The notes under the pieces were generated by a model, which saw nothing but the letters and a program-made list of their open reading frames with translations, did not search any database and was not told the DNA's origin. This document shows positions 1 to 8,269 of a stretch of 64,000 nucleotides of DNA, piece after piece. The first letter of the stretch is position 1. Every line of letters starts with the position of its first letter. Both the position numbers and the translations under genes were made by a program. Source of the DNA: an uncultured Bacteriovorax sp. (lineage in GTDB: Bacteria > Bdellovibrionota > Bacteriovoracia > Bacteriovoracales > Bacteriovoracaceae); the NCBI GenBank assembly GCA_946481315.1, contig CAMLMH010000012.1:24600-88599 (forward strand). Reading direction: 5' to 3'.

Positions 1-430
1 GCTGAAAACGATTCATCATAAACAAAATAAAGTATTATCACCTGCTCTGTTTTCTTATCTGCATCAGAGGCAGTGGAGAGGAAATATTCGCGAACTGAAA
101 AATTCTCTGGAATACGCCCTGATTGTTTCTGAAGGCAGAGAAATTGAAATCAAAGACCTGCCTTCTCTTCCAGAAACAGTTGATTTAAAAGAAACAGCTA
201 AAGCTTCAAACTGGATACATCACTCAGATGACTATAACGAATGCCTGGAGCATTTTGAAAAGATGTTTTTTGAACAGGCCCTGGAGAAATATCAGGGCAA
301 AGTGAATTTAACCGCCAGGAAACTTGGTATCAGCAAGACAACCCTTATTTCAAAGGCTAAAAAATACGGTATCAATACCTTGCGTTTGCGCGCCGACGCC
401 TCAGTTAACTCCCCTTCGGCAGCAGCGTAA
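1..430 (+). CDS. sigma-54-dependent response regulator, C-terminal part (5' truncated)
   Basis: Open from the left edge in the frame starting at base 2 and closed by TAA at 428-430. The visible ~142 residues hold the end of a sigma-54 AAA+ domain with the motif WRGNIRELKNSLEYA (family form WPGNVREL), a linker, and a Fis-type helix-turn-helix (GKVNLTARKLGISKTTLISKAKKYGI) that would bind an enhancer-like site. This is the architecture of NtrC/PilR-type activators; receiver and Walker motifs lie outside the window, so the signal and the partner kinase cannot be named. It ends 75 bases before the barstar-like gene, with no obvious strong terminator between them. Confidence 0.85.
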   Translation, partial: LKTIHHKQNKVLSPALFSYLHQRQWRGNIRELKNSLEYALIVSEGREIEIKDLPSLPETVDLKETAKASNWIHHSDDYNECLEHFEKMFFEQALEKYQGKVNLTARKLGISKTTLISKAKKYGINTLRLRADASVNSPSAAA

Positions 431-505
431 TATTTACATGCTTTCATTGACAAATGTGCCAAAGGAGAGCAAAAAACCCCAAGTTTAAATTCTTTAGGGG
501 TATGA

Positions 506-838
506 ATGAAAAATGCTTTGATCGCTATCGGTGGCTTAATGATGTCTTTTCAGTTAATGGCTGCTGGTTCAGTCTTAATTAATGGAAAGGAAATTAAATC
601 ACGTGAGCATTTACACACTCACCTGGCCCGTGAATTAAATTTCCCTAGCTATTACGGACGCAACTTGGATTCTTTATATGATGTTCTTAGTACAGACTAT
701 AAAGGTCAGACTATAATCAAAATTAAGTTTCTCAGCATTTTAAAGAGCAAACTGGGCGCAGATTATACTGAAGCATTAATCCAGGCGATTATGGATGCAG
801 CCGAAGATAATCCGCGAATAGTCTTGCTTCTCGAGTAA
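506..838 (+). CDS. barstar-family protein with N-terminal signal peptide
   Basis: A 110-residue protein. From about residue 22 it matches the barstar (ribonuclease inhibitor) fold: an INGKEI strand, then FPSYYGRNLDSLYDVL, which keeps the two aspartates corresponding to barstar Asp35 and Asp39 that grip barnase; the Glu76 position appears to be Asp. Unusually, residues 1-20 form a hydrophobic signal-peptide-like segment ending LMAAG. The start is supported by AGGGG at 496-500, five bases upstream; the internal Met18, which would give a normal cytoplasmic barstar, has no such site. The mature part has no cysteine. No barnase-like gene is adjacent. The stop lies two bases before rlmE, so the two are probably co-translated. 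Domain call is firm; export is inferred. Confidence 0.8.
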   Translation: MKNALIAIGGLMMSFQLMAAGSVLINGKEIKSREHLHTHLARELNFPSYYGRNLDSLYDVLSTDYKGQTIIKIKFLSILKSKLGADYTEALIQAIMDAAEDNPRIVLLLE

Positions 839-840
839 AT

Positions 841-1434
841 ATGACATTCAAAGTTAGAGACCATTATTTTCATAAAGCTAAAAAAGAAAATTTTCTTGCT
901 CGCAGTGTATACAAGCTGGAAGAAATTGATCAGCGCTTCAGAATTTTAGAACGCGGCAATCAAGTTATTGATCTGGGTTACCATCCGGGCTCCTGGATTC
1001 AATACACCTCCGAAAAAGTTGGTGTCAATGGGATGGTCATTGGTGCCGATATTAAAGAAATCAACAATAAGCTGCTCAATTTAAAAAATGTGCGTATTTT
1101 CAAAAAAGACGTCATGACAATTGAGACAATGGAAGAGCTCGGCGTGTCTGACCAGTTTGATGTAGTATTGTCCGATATGGCCCCGAATACCACAGGGATC
1201 AAGTCGGTTGATCAGGACAGGTCTTTAAATTTAGTAGAGATGGTATTCTCATTACTACCAAAATTTCTAAAACCAGGCGGCCATCTGGTAATCAAAGTTT
1301 TCGAAAGCCAAAATGCTCAGACGTTTCTTAAAGAGCAAAAAAAACATTTTGAGGAATTTCATTATCTCCGACCAAAATCTACTCGCTCAGTTAGTAAAGA
1401 ATTTTTTGTCATTGGGAAGAATTTTAGGCCATAA
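841..1434 (+). CDS. rlmE: 23S rRNA (uridine-2'-O-)-methyltransferase RlmE/FtsJ family
   Basis: A 197-residue SAM-dependent Rossmann methyltransferase of the FtsJ family, which 2'-O-methylates a uridine in the ribosomal A loop late in 50S assembly. The SAM-binding loop is VIDLGYHPGSW (residues 42-52), slightly diverged from the usual DLGAAPGGW. The catalytic K-D-K-E tetrad is visible: Lys25 (RSVYKLEE), Asp112 (LSDMAPNTTG), Lys152 (LVIKVFE) and Glu187 (SKEFFVIG). Length is normal. The start follows the barstar stop by two bases with no clear ribosome-binding site, so it probably depends on translational coupling. Confidence 0.93.
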   Translation: MTFKVRDHYFHKAKKENFLARSVYKLEEIDQRFRILERGNQVIDLGYHPGSWIQYTSEKVGVNGMVIGADIKEINNKLLNLKNVRIFKKDVMTIETMEELGVSDQFDVVLSDMAPNTTGIKSVDQDRSLNLVEMVFSLLPKFLKPGGHLVIKVFESQNAQTFLKEQKKHFEEFHYLRPKSTRSVSKEFFVIGKNFRP

Positions 1435-1435
1435 T
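1406..1435 (+). promoter_or_regulatory. probable sigma-70 promoter for the transpeptidase gene
   Basis: TTGTCA (1406-1411), an 18-base spacer and CATAAT (1430-1435), each one base from consensus, at the end of rlmE. The predicted transcript would start near 1442, about 30 bases before the ATG at 1474. Confidence 0.45.
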
Positions 1436-1473
1436 AATAGCTTACATGCTCTAAATCATGATGGTTATTAAAC

Positions 1474-2925
1474 ATGGATAAGTTCAATAGAAAGAAAAAC
1501 AGTAAGTTTGCCTTAATTTTGACAATTTCCTGCCTGGGTATTTTCGTTGGCGGGACAGCTCTTAATTTAATCCAAGGTAAGTTTCAAGAAAAACTCAACG
1601 CTGCTGAAGTCAGTGAAGCCACACAAGGTGTGATTCTTCCCGATGAGCTTAAGTTCTCTCTGGAGAGAACGTTTAAAGATGCAGTTGAATGGCCAAGCAC
1701 ACTTGAACTGAATAAAAAGAAAGCAAAAATTGAGTATGCTTTTAATTCCCAGCTTGATGCGCATATTAGAAAACTTTTACGTCAATACCGTTCAGATTAT
1801 TCTACGGTAACAGTTATTGATAATGAAACCGGTGAAGTCCTGGCAGCTGTTGGACATGAGGGCCGCTCTAATAAGTTTGATAATCGCCTGGTCCTCTCCA
1901 GTACTCATCCATCAGCTTCTTTGATAAAAATTATCACTGCTGCAGATTTGATCCAAAACGCTAAAATTAAAAAAGAAACAACTTTTGAATTCCGTGGCAG
2001 AAGTACAACGCTCTTCAAATACCAAATTGACGATTCTAAGAGCAATCGTTGGGATAAATCCCAGACTTTCGAAACAGCATTCGCCAAATCGAACAACGTT
2101 ATCTTTGGTAAAGCGGCCATTCATAATTCAAACAGCGACAAGCTTGTTAAGATGGCGGAAAATTTTGGTTATAACCAATCTCTTATCCTGGAGCTTCCTT
2201 ACTTAAAATCATATATCGGGAAAGCTTCGGATGATTACCGACTGGCGGAGCTTGCTTCCGGTTTTAATGACGAAACAGTTATTTCTCCGATTCATGGTGC
2301 TGTTCTTGCTTCAATTATCGCCAATGATGGAGTCTTAAAATCACCAAGACTCATCTCAAAAATTGTTGATACACAAAGTGGTGAAAGTCTCTGGACCAAT
2401 TCACTGAACGAACGTCGTGTCCTCACCCCCGAAGCAGCTGCAGAGATGCGGGACATGATGGCTTCAACGATCGATGGGGGCACTGCCAGAAAATCGTTTG
2501 GACGTATGAATACAGGCTATAAAAACGCCCTGATGATAGGTGGTAAAACCGGATCTATTACCGGTGGAAAACCTTTCGGGAAGCGCGATTGGTTCGCTGC
2601 TTATGCCATTCCTCGCGACCCTGAAAGAGGCAAGGGTATTTCTATCAGCGTAATGAATGTAAATGTGAAGAAATGGCACGTAAAATCGACAATGCTCGCC
2701 AAAAACGTCATTGAATTTTATTACAATAATGTGAAGCCAGTTCCGATCACTATGGTTAAAATGCCGCTTTACCGTGCAGCCAGTTCAAAGCGCAAACATT
2801 ATAAACGGAGTTTGGCCAGCACCCGCCGGACGAGCAGAAAAAAAAACATCGCTAAAAGAAAAAGCCCAATAAAGAGATCAATAGGTAAACTAAATGAACG
2901 AAAATCAAACAGCAGCCGAATCTAG
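1474..2925 (+). CDS. membrane-anchored penicillin-binding transpeptidase with very basic C-terminal tail
   Basis: A 483-residue protein with one N-terminal membrane segment (about residues 12-33), a short periplasmic region and a penicillin-binding transpeptidase domain that would cross-link peptidoglycan. All three active-site motifs are visible: Ser149-x-x-Lys152 (SASLIK), Ser206-Asn-Asn208 (KSNNV) and Lys358-Thr-Gly360 (GGKTGS). No glycosyltransferase or long dimerisation domain is present. The last ~50 residues carry about 20 Lys/Arg, which may bind an anionic partner such as nucleic acid, lipid or polymer. The end overlaps the start of lepB by 32 bases. It could be a PBP2-like minimal enzyme or a predation-specific cell-wall enzyme; the sequence alone does not decide. 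Confidence 0.85.
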   Translation: MDKFNRKKNSKFALILTISCLGIFVGGTALNLIQGKFQEKLNAAEVSEATQGVILPDELKFSLERTFKDAVEWPSTLELNKKKAKIEYAFNSQLDAHIRKLLRQYRSDYSTVTVIDNETGEVLAAVGHEGRSNKFDNRLVLSSTHPSASLIKIITAADLIQNAKIKKETTFEFRGRSTTLFKYQIDDSKSNRWDKSQTFETAFAKSNNVIFGKAAIHNSNSDKLVKMAENFGYNQSLILELPYLKSYIGKASDDYRLAELASGFNDETVISPIHGAVLASIIANDGVLKSPRLISKIVDTQSGESLWTNSLNERRVLTPEAAAEMRDMMASTIDGGTARKSFGRMNTGYKNALMIGGKTGSITGGKPFGKRDWFAAYAIPRDPERGKGISISVMNVNVKKWHVKSTMLAKNVIEFYYNNVKPVPITMVKMPLYRAASSKRKHYKRSLASTRRTSRKKNIAKRKSPIKRSIGKLNERKSNSSRI

Positions 2926-3709
2926 TGAATTAGACGTTAAAGATCCTCACGCGGATCTGATGAAAAAAGTAGAAGAAGATCTGACTAAAAAACAGAAACT
3001 GATTAAGGAAATCAAATCAATCGCGATTATTATTATCGCTGTTTTGACTTTCCGTTCGGTCTTTTTTGAGCCCTTCCGAATTCCATCGGGTTCAATGATT
3101 CCAACTTTGATGATTGGTGATTTTATTTTGGTTAATAAGTTTGCTTATGGATTCAAAGTTCCTTTTTCGGACGTAGTTATTGGAGAGTCCAGTCTTAATC
3201 CAAAATACATTTTTGGTAAGAGCGAGCCAAAACGTGGAGATGTAATAGTTTTTAAATATCCAAAAGACCTATCGGTAAATTATATCAAACGTGTCGTTGG
3301 TCTTCCGGGCGATACTCTGGAAATCAGGAATAAAATTGTTTATATCAACGATAAACCATTAGAGCCTAAAGAAATTGACGGCAAGAAAATTATGGAAGAT
3401 ATGGATGAAAAATTTAAGGGTTATAACCTTAAGTTTTATGAAGTGAAGACTGGAGATGCAACCCATATCGTTCAGCAGGACAGTGATAATTATTACAAAG
3501 TAGATTTCGAAAAAATCACTATTCCCAAAGAAAAATATTTTGTAATGGGCGATAATCGGGACTTTTCTTATGATGCCCGCTACTGGGGATTTGTTTCACA
3601 TGAACAAATCAAAGGAAAAGCCATGTTCGTATGGTTTTCATTGATTTTCCCTTTTGGCGACAACTCTTTCAAATTCCGTCCTTGGCGAATTGGTACTCCA
3701 ATTAATTAA
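2894..3709 (+). CDS. lepB: signal peptidase I
   Basis: A 271-residue inner-membrane serine protease that removes signal peptides from exported proteins. An acidic cytoplasmic N-terminus is followed by one membrane segment (about 42-58). The nucleophile is Ser67 in IPSGSMIPTL, the general-base Lys132 sits in NYIKRVVGLPGD, and the late MGDNRDFSYDARYWG motif is present. The start has AGG at about eight bases. It overlaps the upstream transpeptidase gene by 32 bases and its 3' end overlaps the converging mutS2 by 8 bases. Many secreted proteins in this window would be its substrates. Confidence 0.95.
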   Translation: MNENQTAAESSELDVKDPHADLMKKVEEDLTKKQKLIKEIKSIAIIIIAVLTFRSVFFEPFRIPSGSMIPTLMIGDFILVNKFAYGFKVPFSDVVIGESSLNPKYIFGKSEPKRGDVIVFKYPKDLSVNYIKRVVGLPGDTLEIRNKIVYINDKPLEPKEIDGKKIMEDMDEKFKGYNLKFYEVKTGDATHIVQQDSDNYYKVDFEKITIPKEKYFVMGDNRDFSYDARYWGFVSHEQIKGKAMFVWFSLIFPFGDNSFKFRPWRIGTPIN

Positions 3710-6074
3710 AAATTTTTGTACAACCGTCGTTGCCTTCGATGTTTTCCCATCGAAGGTCGCGATGCTCTCGTTTTAAATAAGTTCTGAGCCAGTTTTTCAA
3801 TATACCGTCACCATGACCATGAATGATTGTGACAAATGGAATCTCACCAGTAATAACTTCATCTATTGATTGTTCACATATTTTCTGGAATTCCTCCAGG
3901 CGCATTCCCCGACAGTCTATCTCGATGTCTCCCCGAACTTCTCTCTGGACGATTACATCAATTCTAGGCACAGGTGATTTGTGACCAGATGGGTAGCGTA
4001 GAGTTTCCGCGGAAACCCAGACGGAAACAGGGCCATGTTGAATTTGCACTTCTTTTTTTCTTGGATTGATTTGCTGAACTTTGACCGTCTTTTTCAGGGC
4101 GACAGAAAATAAAGTCATTTGCGGCTGAATATCGGTGAAGGCTACTGGTTTTAGATGGGAATAAACATCTTGATTTTCAACTCTGCTCTTTTTTTCTGGT
4201 GCTTCTTTGAACAATGCGCTTTGTATTGTTCCGACTGCATTGTTTAAGCCTTTACGGCTGTTAATCTGTCCGCCTTTAACTTCAGTAAGCACTTTTTCCG
4301 CCTGATCAAATAGGCTTTTAATTTTTTTGCTGTAATCATTGAGGATGCGCTCTCTTTCAAGATACAACACGCCTTCCATTGATGCTTTCTGGTTTTTTAA
4401 TTCAACTTGGAGGTTGCGATTAGCTGCCAGAATTTTATCTACTTCAATTTTCTTCTGTGAGAGTTCCTGCAGGAGAGTTTCATAGGTGAACTGCTTATTA
4501 TCCAGTAACGATCTAGCTTTTTCGCTTATTGAGGTCTGAAGACCATATTTTTCAGACAGATTCTCAAAAATTTTAAAAGCAAGTGAACTGCCTGGTTCGC
4601 CCAGAATGAGACGATATGTTGGACGATTAGCTTCGAAATCATAACCCACATGTGCGGAAACATAATCTGATCTTTGGTGCATAAATGTTTTCAGAACCTG
4701 GTGGTGAGTGGATAAAATGACTTTTGACTGTGAACGCAGATGGACTTCATCCAAAAAAGCAATTGCCAGCGCAGACGCTTCCTCCGAAGAAGTAGAGTTA
4801 AAAATCTCGTCAATGATAATCAAATTAACTTCGGCTAAGGACTCAAGTAGTTCCAGATAATATTTTGATTCTGAAGCAAAGGAACTTAGCCCCGCAGCCA
4901 GGTTCTGATGGTCATGGCTGAAATAAAAAAGGTCTTTAATGGGATGAACATCAGCATGACGGGCAGGTAAAAAAAGTCCCATGTGGAGCATCAGCATGGA
5001 CAATGAAACGGATTTTAGCGCGACAGTTTTTCCTCCGGTATTGGGGCCAGAGATAATCAATCCTTTGTGATCAGAGTCGAGCTTCACATCATTCTTAACA
5101 GGATTATTCAAAAGAGGATGGAACAATCCTTCAAAAGTAAAAATGAACTTATTGTTTAGGTGTGGTTTTTGCAAATGTCTTTTTACTGAATAGGTAGCTT
5201 TAGTGTTAAGCCAGTCAATTTCTTTTAGCCAGTCAGTAGTCGTTTGTAAGTCGTGATGATGATTGTGCAAAAATTTACTCAACTCGATTGTTAATTTGAG
5301 TATTGTCGATTCAATTTCAGAAAGAAGGTGAATGCGCTTGTTTCCCTTTTCTCTTACTTCCATAGGTTCAACGAACAAGGTCATTCCGCTCTGGGAGCGG
5401 GCAACGATTGGTCCTAGCTCAGACTGGTAGGAATCCGATCTGACGGCCAGAACATATCTGTCGTTTATGATGTCGTAGTTTTCCATCTGCAATTTATTGC
5501 TATAGAGATCATTGCGGGAGATTTTCTGAATTGATGTCCTGAGATCTTGTTCTAATGCCAGCACTTCGCCATAGAGTTTTCTCAGCAAAGGATGACGTTC
5601 GTAAGAAACATTTCCGTTGTGGTCAACAAAATCACGCAACGGATTTAGAAACCCACGACGCAATTTGGACAAGGTCGCGGCTTCGATGTCGAAATTTCGA
5701 TTAAATTTAACACGTTGTAATTGTGAGTAGGAATCGATGTAACATTCAATCACCTGGGCAAATGCATGTAATTCACCGGCTTCAAAAAATTTACCTTTCG
5801 CAATGTCATTTGTCAGATCAAAGGCCATTGAATCAGTAGGAACCATTCTGATTTTGCTGTTAAAGTGAAAATTAAAGTCATCGTAATCTTGCAGGTACTG
5901 ATCAAGCTGATCTAGTTCAAAACGAATAGCGTCCTCGTCTTTGGCGATTAGAGTCTTAAGCAATTTATGCTGATTAAGCTCAAAATGTGCTAAACTGGAG
6001 ATCTCAGCAACGAGCTGAGGCCAATCCAGAAGCTCTAGGGCTTCATTATTACCGTTTAATAAATTTAAGCTCAT
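3702..6074 (-). CDS. mutS2: endonuclease MutS2 (MutS-type ATPase with Smr nuclease domain)
   Basis: A 790-residue MutS2-type protein. It has the clamp/core region, an ABC ATPase with Walker A GPNTGGKT (343-350), the MutS signature region (GLSSFASESK) and Walker B IIIDEIFNSTSSEEA (DE at 423-424), a coiled-coil stretch around 520-600, and a C-terminal Smr domain (about 712-790) with IDCRGMRLEEF and IIHGHGDGIL. There is no mismatch-recognition domain, as expected. Family roles are suppression of recombination and, in some bacteria, rescue of collided ribosomes, which would fit the neighbouring NFACT gene. The start codon overlaps the ATG of the divergent NFACT gene. Confidence 0.93.
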   Translation of the reverse strand: MSLNLLNGNNEALELLDWPQLVAEISSLAHFELNQHKLLKTLIAKDEDAIRFELDQLDQYLQDYDDFNFHFNSKIRMVPTDSMAFDLTNDIAKGKFFEAGELHAFAQVIECYIDSYSQLQRVKFNRNFDIEAATLSKLRRGFLNPLRDFVDHNGNVSYERHPLLRKLYGEVLALEQDLRTSIQKISRNDLYSNKLQMENYDIINDRYVLAVRSDSYQSELGPIVARSQSGMTLFVEPMEVREKGNKRIHLLSEIESTILKLTIELSKFLHNHHHDLQTTTDWLKEIDWLNTKATYSVKRHLQKPHLNNKFIFTFEGLFHPLLNNPVKNDVKLDSDHKGLIISGPNTGGKTVALKSVSLSMLMLHMGLFLPARHADVHPIKDLFYFSHDHQNLAAGLSSFASESKYYLELLESLAEVNLIIIDEIFNSTSSEEASALAIAFLDEVHLRSQSKVILSTHHQVLKTFMHQRSDYVSAHVGYDFEANRPTYRLILGEPGSSLAFKIFENLSEKYGLQTSISEKARSLLDNKQFTYETLLQELSQKKIEVDKILAANRNLQVELKNQKASMEGVLYLERERILNDYSKKIKSLFDQAEKVLTEVKGGQINSRKGLNNAVGTIQSALFKEAPEKKSRVENQDVYSHLKPVAFTDIQPQMTLFSVALKKTVKVQQINPRKKEVQIQHGPVSVWVSAETLRYPSGHKSPVPRIDVIVQREVRGDIEIDCRGMRLEEFQKICEQSIDEVITGEIPFVTIIHGHGDGILKNWLRTYLKREHRDLRWENIEGNDGCTKIFN

Positions 6075-7374
6075 GATTCAAACTCAACAACAATTACTGG
6101 ATTCATCCCGAGAATATAACACTCTCTTCTCGAAAAATGAATTTTACCCTTTGCAAAAAGCTTATACCACACCTCACTATATTGTTTTTGTCCTGCGATT
6201 TCCGGGTAAGACTGTCGCCCTTTATATCGGTCGGGGTAATGGGCACGAGGGATTCTATTTATCAGAAAAAATGCCTCCGGCCTTTTTGAGAATTCAGGAT
6301 AAATTCCTGGATTATGCCAGAAAATATCTTGTTGGCTGCCGGCTCGGCAAGATGTCGGTGATACCTACTCAATTTGCATTTCAATTTGAATTTAAGCGCG
6401 AAGTCGGTGGAAATCAGTTCAGTTTTGGATATAAAGATCATCAATTACTCTTTGCTCGTACCGAAGGAGATGAAACATATTGCAGCTGGGACAACAGCCT
6501 GGTTAAAACCAGCAATTCACTGGATCTGGTAGCCAGGCAATGTAGCTCTTATAGTGTTAAATCGGACCGCATCCCCGTTATCGCCGATTATTTAAAGAAT
6601 GAAGAAAAAAAGAGCAGCGGCTTACCTGTTCAAAAAAAGAAAGAGAAATTCTTAGTCCGCAAATTAAACAACATTGAAAATGATTATAAACATGTATTAC
6701 TGTGGTCCCAGATTGAATCTGATCTCTTGGCCGATAGCCTTGATCTTAGTGCGCATGAATTGAAAATTTATGGGCATAAGTTTAAATTTCCTGCCCAGGC
6801 GACTCATTGGCAAAAACGGGATTATCTCTTTGGTAAAATAAAGAAATTAAAAAAAGCTCAAGAGATTTTGAAAAGCCGGTTACAAGAAACGCTGAATGAA
6901 CTGGCGGAAGTTAAGGCAGGACATTTTGAATTTGAAGTGACTAAAGAAAAAGCTATTCCACTTTTATGGGCCTCTGGCATATCCCGAAAAAAAGCTGAAC
7001 ATGATTATAATGTGAAATATTTTAAAATCAAAAACATGAATGGAGTGATCGCACTCGACGCCCGCAGCAATGACTGGATTAGAAGTGAAGCCAGTAAAAA
7101 TCACTGGTGGTTTCACATCGATCAACAAATTGGCAGTCACTTGATTATCAAAGAGGAAAATATTCAGTTTAACCAAGAAGAATACTCGGCCATCGCCTCC
7201 ATCCTCCGTGATTTTTCTAAATTATCAATTACTTCAATTCCCTTGGTTTATAGTCAGGTTAAAAACCTAAAAGGAATTAAAGGCAGCCAAGGAAAAGTAA
7301 TCATTAACAAGCCCAAATATATTCAATGTCCCTACGTGGACTGGAAAGCAATAATTACCCTTCCTGGTCCTTGA
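6073..7374 (+). CDS. RqcH/NFACT-family protein (Rqc2-like), lacking the catalytic Asp-Arg
   Basis: A 433-residue protein with an NFACT-N-like domain (about 25-180), a charged coiled-coil middle (about 200-285) and an NFACT-R (DUF814) domain (about 315-430) with HWWFHIDQQIGSHLII and the late YSQVKNLKGIKGSQGKV motif. In bacteria RqcH recruits tRNA-Ala to stalled 50S subunits and adds C-terminal alanine tails. At the position of the conserved Asp-Arg pair of NFACT-N this protein reads PTQF (98-101), so tailing activity is doubtful. It is also shorter than RqcH (~570), apparently without the helix-hairpin-helix part. Divergent from mutS2 with overlapping start codons and no clear ribosome-binding site. 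Confidence 0.82.
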   Translation: MIQTQQQLLDSSREYNTLFSKNEFYPLQKAYTTPHYIVFVLRFPGKTVALYIGRGNGHEGFYLSEKMPPAFLRIQDKFLDYARKYLVGCRLGKMSVIPTQFAFQFEFKREVGGNQFSFGYKDHQLLFARTEGDETYCSWDNSLVKTSNSLDLVARQCSSYSVKSDRIPVIADYLKNEEKKSSGLPVQKKKEKFLVRKLNNIENDYKHVLLWSQIESDLLADSLDLSAHELKIYGHKFKFPAQATHWQKRDYLFGKIKKLKKAQEILKSRLQETLNELAEVKAGHFEFEVTKEKAIPLLWASGISRKKAEHDYNVKYFKIKNMNGVIALDARSNDWIRSEASKNHWWFHIDQQIGSHLIIKEENIQFNQEEYSAIASILRDFSKLSITSIPLVYSQVKNLKGIKGSQGKVIINKPKYIQCPYVDWKAIITLPGP

Positions 7375-7403
7375 TTGAAACCTTTTTCGGGGCTCGCTAG
7401 AAT
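7375..7403 (+). promoter_or_regulatory. sigma-70 promoter
   Basis: TTGAAA (7375-7380), exactly 17 bases, then TAGAAT (7398-7403). The predicted start is near 7410, leaving a 16-base leader that holds GAGG eight bases before the ATG at 7426. It lies directly after the NFACT stop and would drive the 7426-12559 unit. Confidence 0.65.
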
Positions 7404-7425
7404 AGAAAGATATCGAGGTTAAACC

Positions 7426-8247
7426 ATGAGAATATTTATTTTTTTACTAACTTTCTTCATAAGCACTGTTGGGTTTACTCAACAGAAGATTGAAGAAATT
7501 GAACAATATGAAATTCGCAGTTACGATCCTCAAAAAAATGGTCTCACCGATCTGGTGTTCGAAGCGCGTATGGATAACCTTACGGAGATGCTGAATAAGG
7601 CTCAGACATTCGGAAAACTGGTAGATGTATATTTCAAAATTTACTGGATACAGCCAAATCAATATAAAATTGAAGTGCTGGGCTTACCTAAGGGGTTTCA
7701 GGAAGTGCGTGATGATTTGAGCGCATTAATTAAAGGCAAACTTGAATTTGTTATACCCGAAAAATTTTCGGATAAATTCAAAGCATATACTTTGAAAGCC
7801 GAGCCGATTGCTGACGGTAAATTAATAAAGGCCATTGATGACACTTACACGCTGGCAGTCTCCGAGATTGATGTCATTTTCGACCGTTCCGCAAAATTAA
7901 AATCTATTGAAACAAAAGCACCCATGTCACTGGTAAAGACAGAATTTTTTCAGTCACCAAAAAGCTGGAGCAATAATAAGCTGGTCATGGATAAAGTTGT
8001 TTCTACTGCGAAGCAAGGCACAGCGATATTAACAACTACCAACAATATTGAATATACAGTCGTATCGGGTATTGGCTTTCCGTCTAAAATTACGGTAAAG
8101 AACGTTCAAGAAATAACCGTGCCTGCGACGGCAAAAGAAAAAGAGAAAAAAATCAAAAACGAAAGTGGAGCGATAATCCGTTTCTCAAAATTTGAGGCGA
8201 ATACCGGAAAAGCTCAGAGATACATGCAGGAAGGTATCAAGCGATAA
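7426..8247 (+). CDS. secreted protein of unknown function
   Basis: A 273-residue protein with a clear signal peptide (residues 1-18, cleavage near GFTQQ). The mature part is mixed alpha/beta with no recognised catalytic motif; the alternating strands in the second half (IEYTVVSGIGFPSKITVKNV) are like LolA-type or other periplasmic lipid-carrier folds, but this is only an impression. It starts after a good GAGG site and lies 22 bases upstream of the giant lipoprotein gene, so the two are probably one transcript and may act together in the cell envelope. Confidence 0.75.
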   Translation: MRIFIFLLTFFISTVGFTQQKIEEIEQYEIRSYDPQKNGLTDLVFEARMDNLTEMLNKAQTFGKLVDVYFKIYWIQPNQYKIEVLGLPKGFQEVRDDLSALIKGKLEFVIPEKFSDKFKAYTLKAEPIADGKLIKAIDDTYTLAVSEIDVIFDRSAKLKSIETKAPMSLVKTEFFQSPKSWSNNKLVMDKVVSTAKQGTAILTTTNNIEYTVVSGIGFPSKITVKNVQEITVPATAKEKEKKIKNESGAIIRFSKFEANTGKAQRYMQEGIKR

Positions 8248-8269
8248 TTCCTTCGGGTTGAGAAAATAA

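Noticed and set aside
447..452. Consensus TTGACA upstream of the barstar-like gene
   Set aside because: No acceptable -10 lies 15-19 bases downstream, so no promoter can be supported.
476..501. ACCCC...GGGGT pairing that could hide the barstar ribosome-binding site
   Set aside because: Only five base pairs with a 16-base loop; too weak to claim as a thermosensor or terminator.
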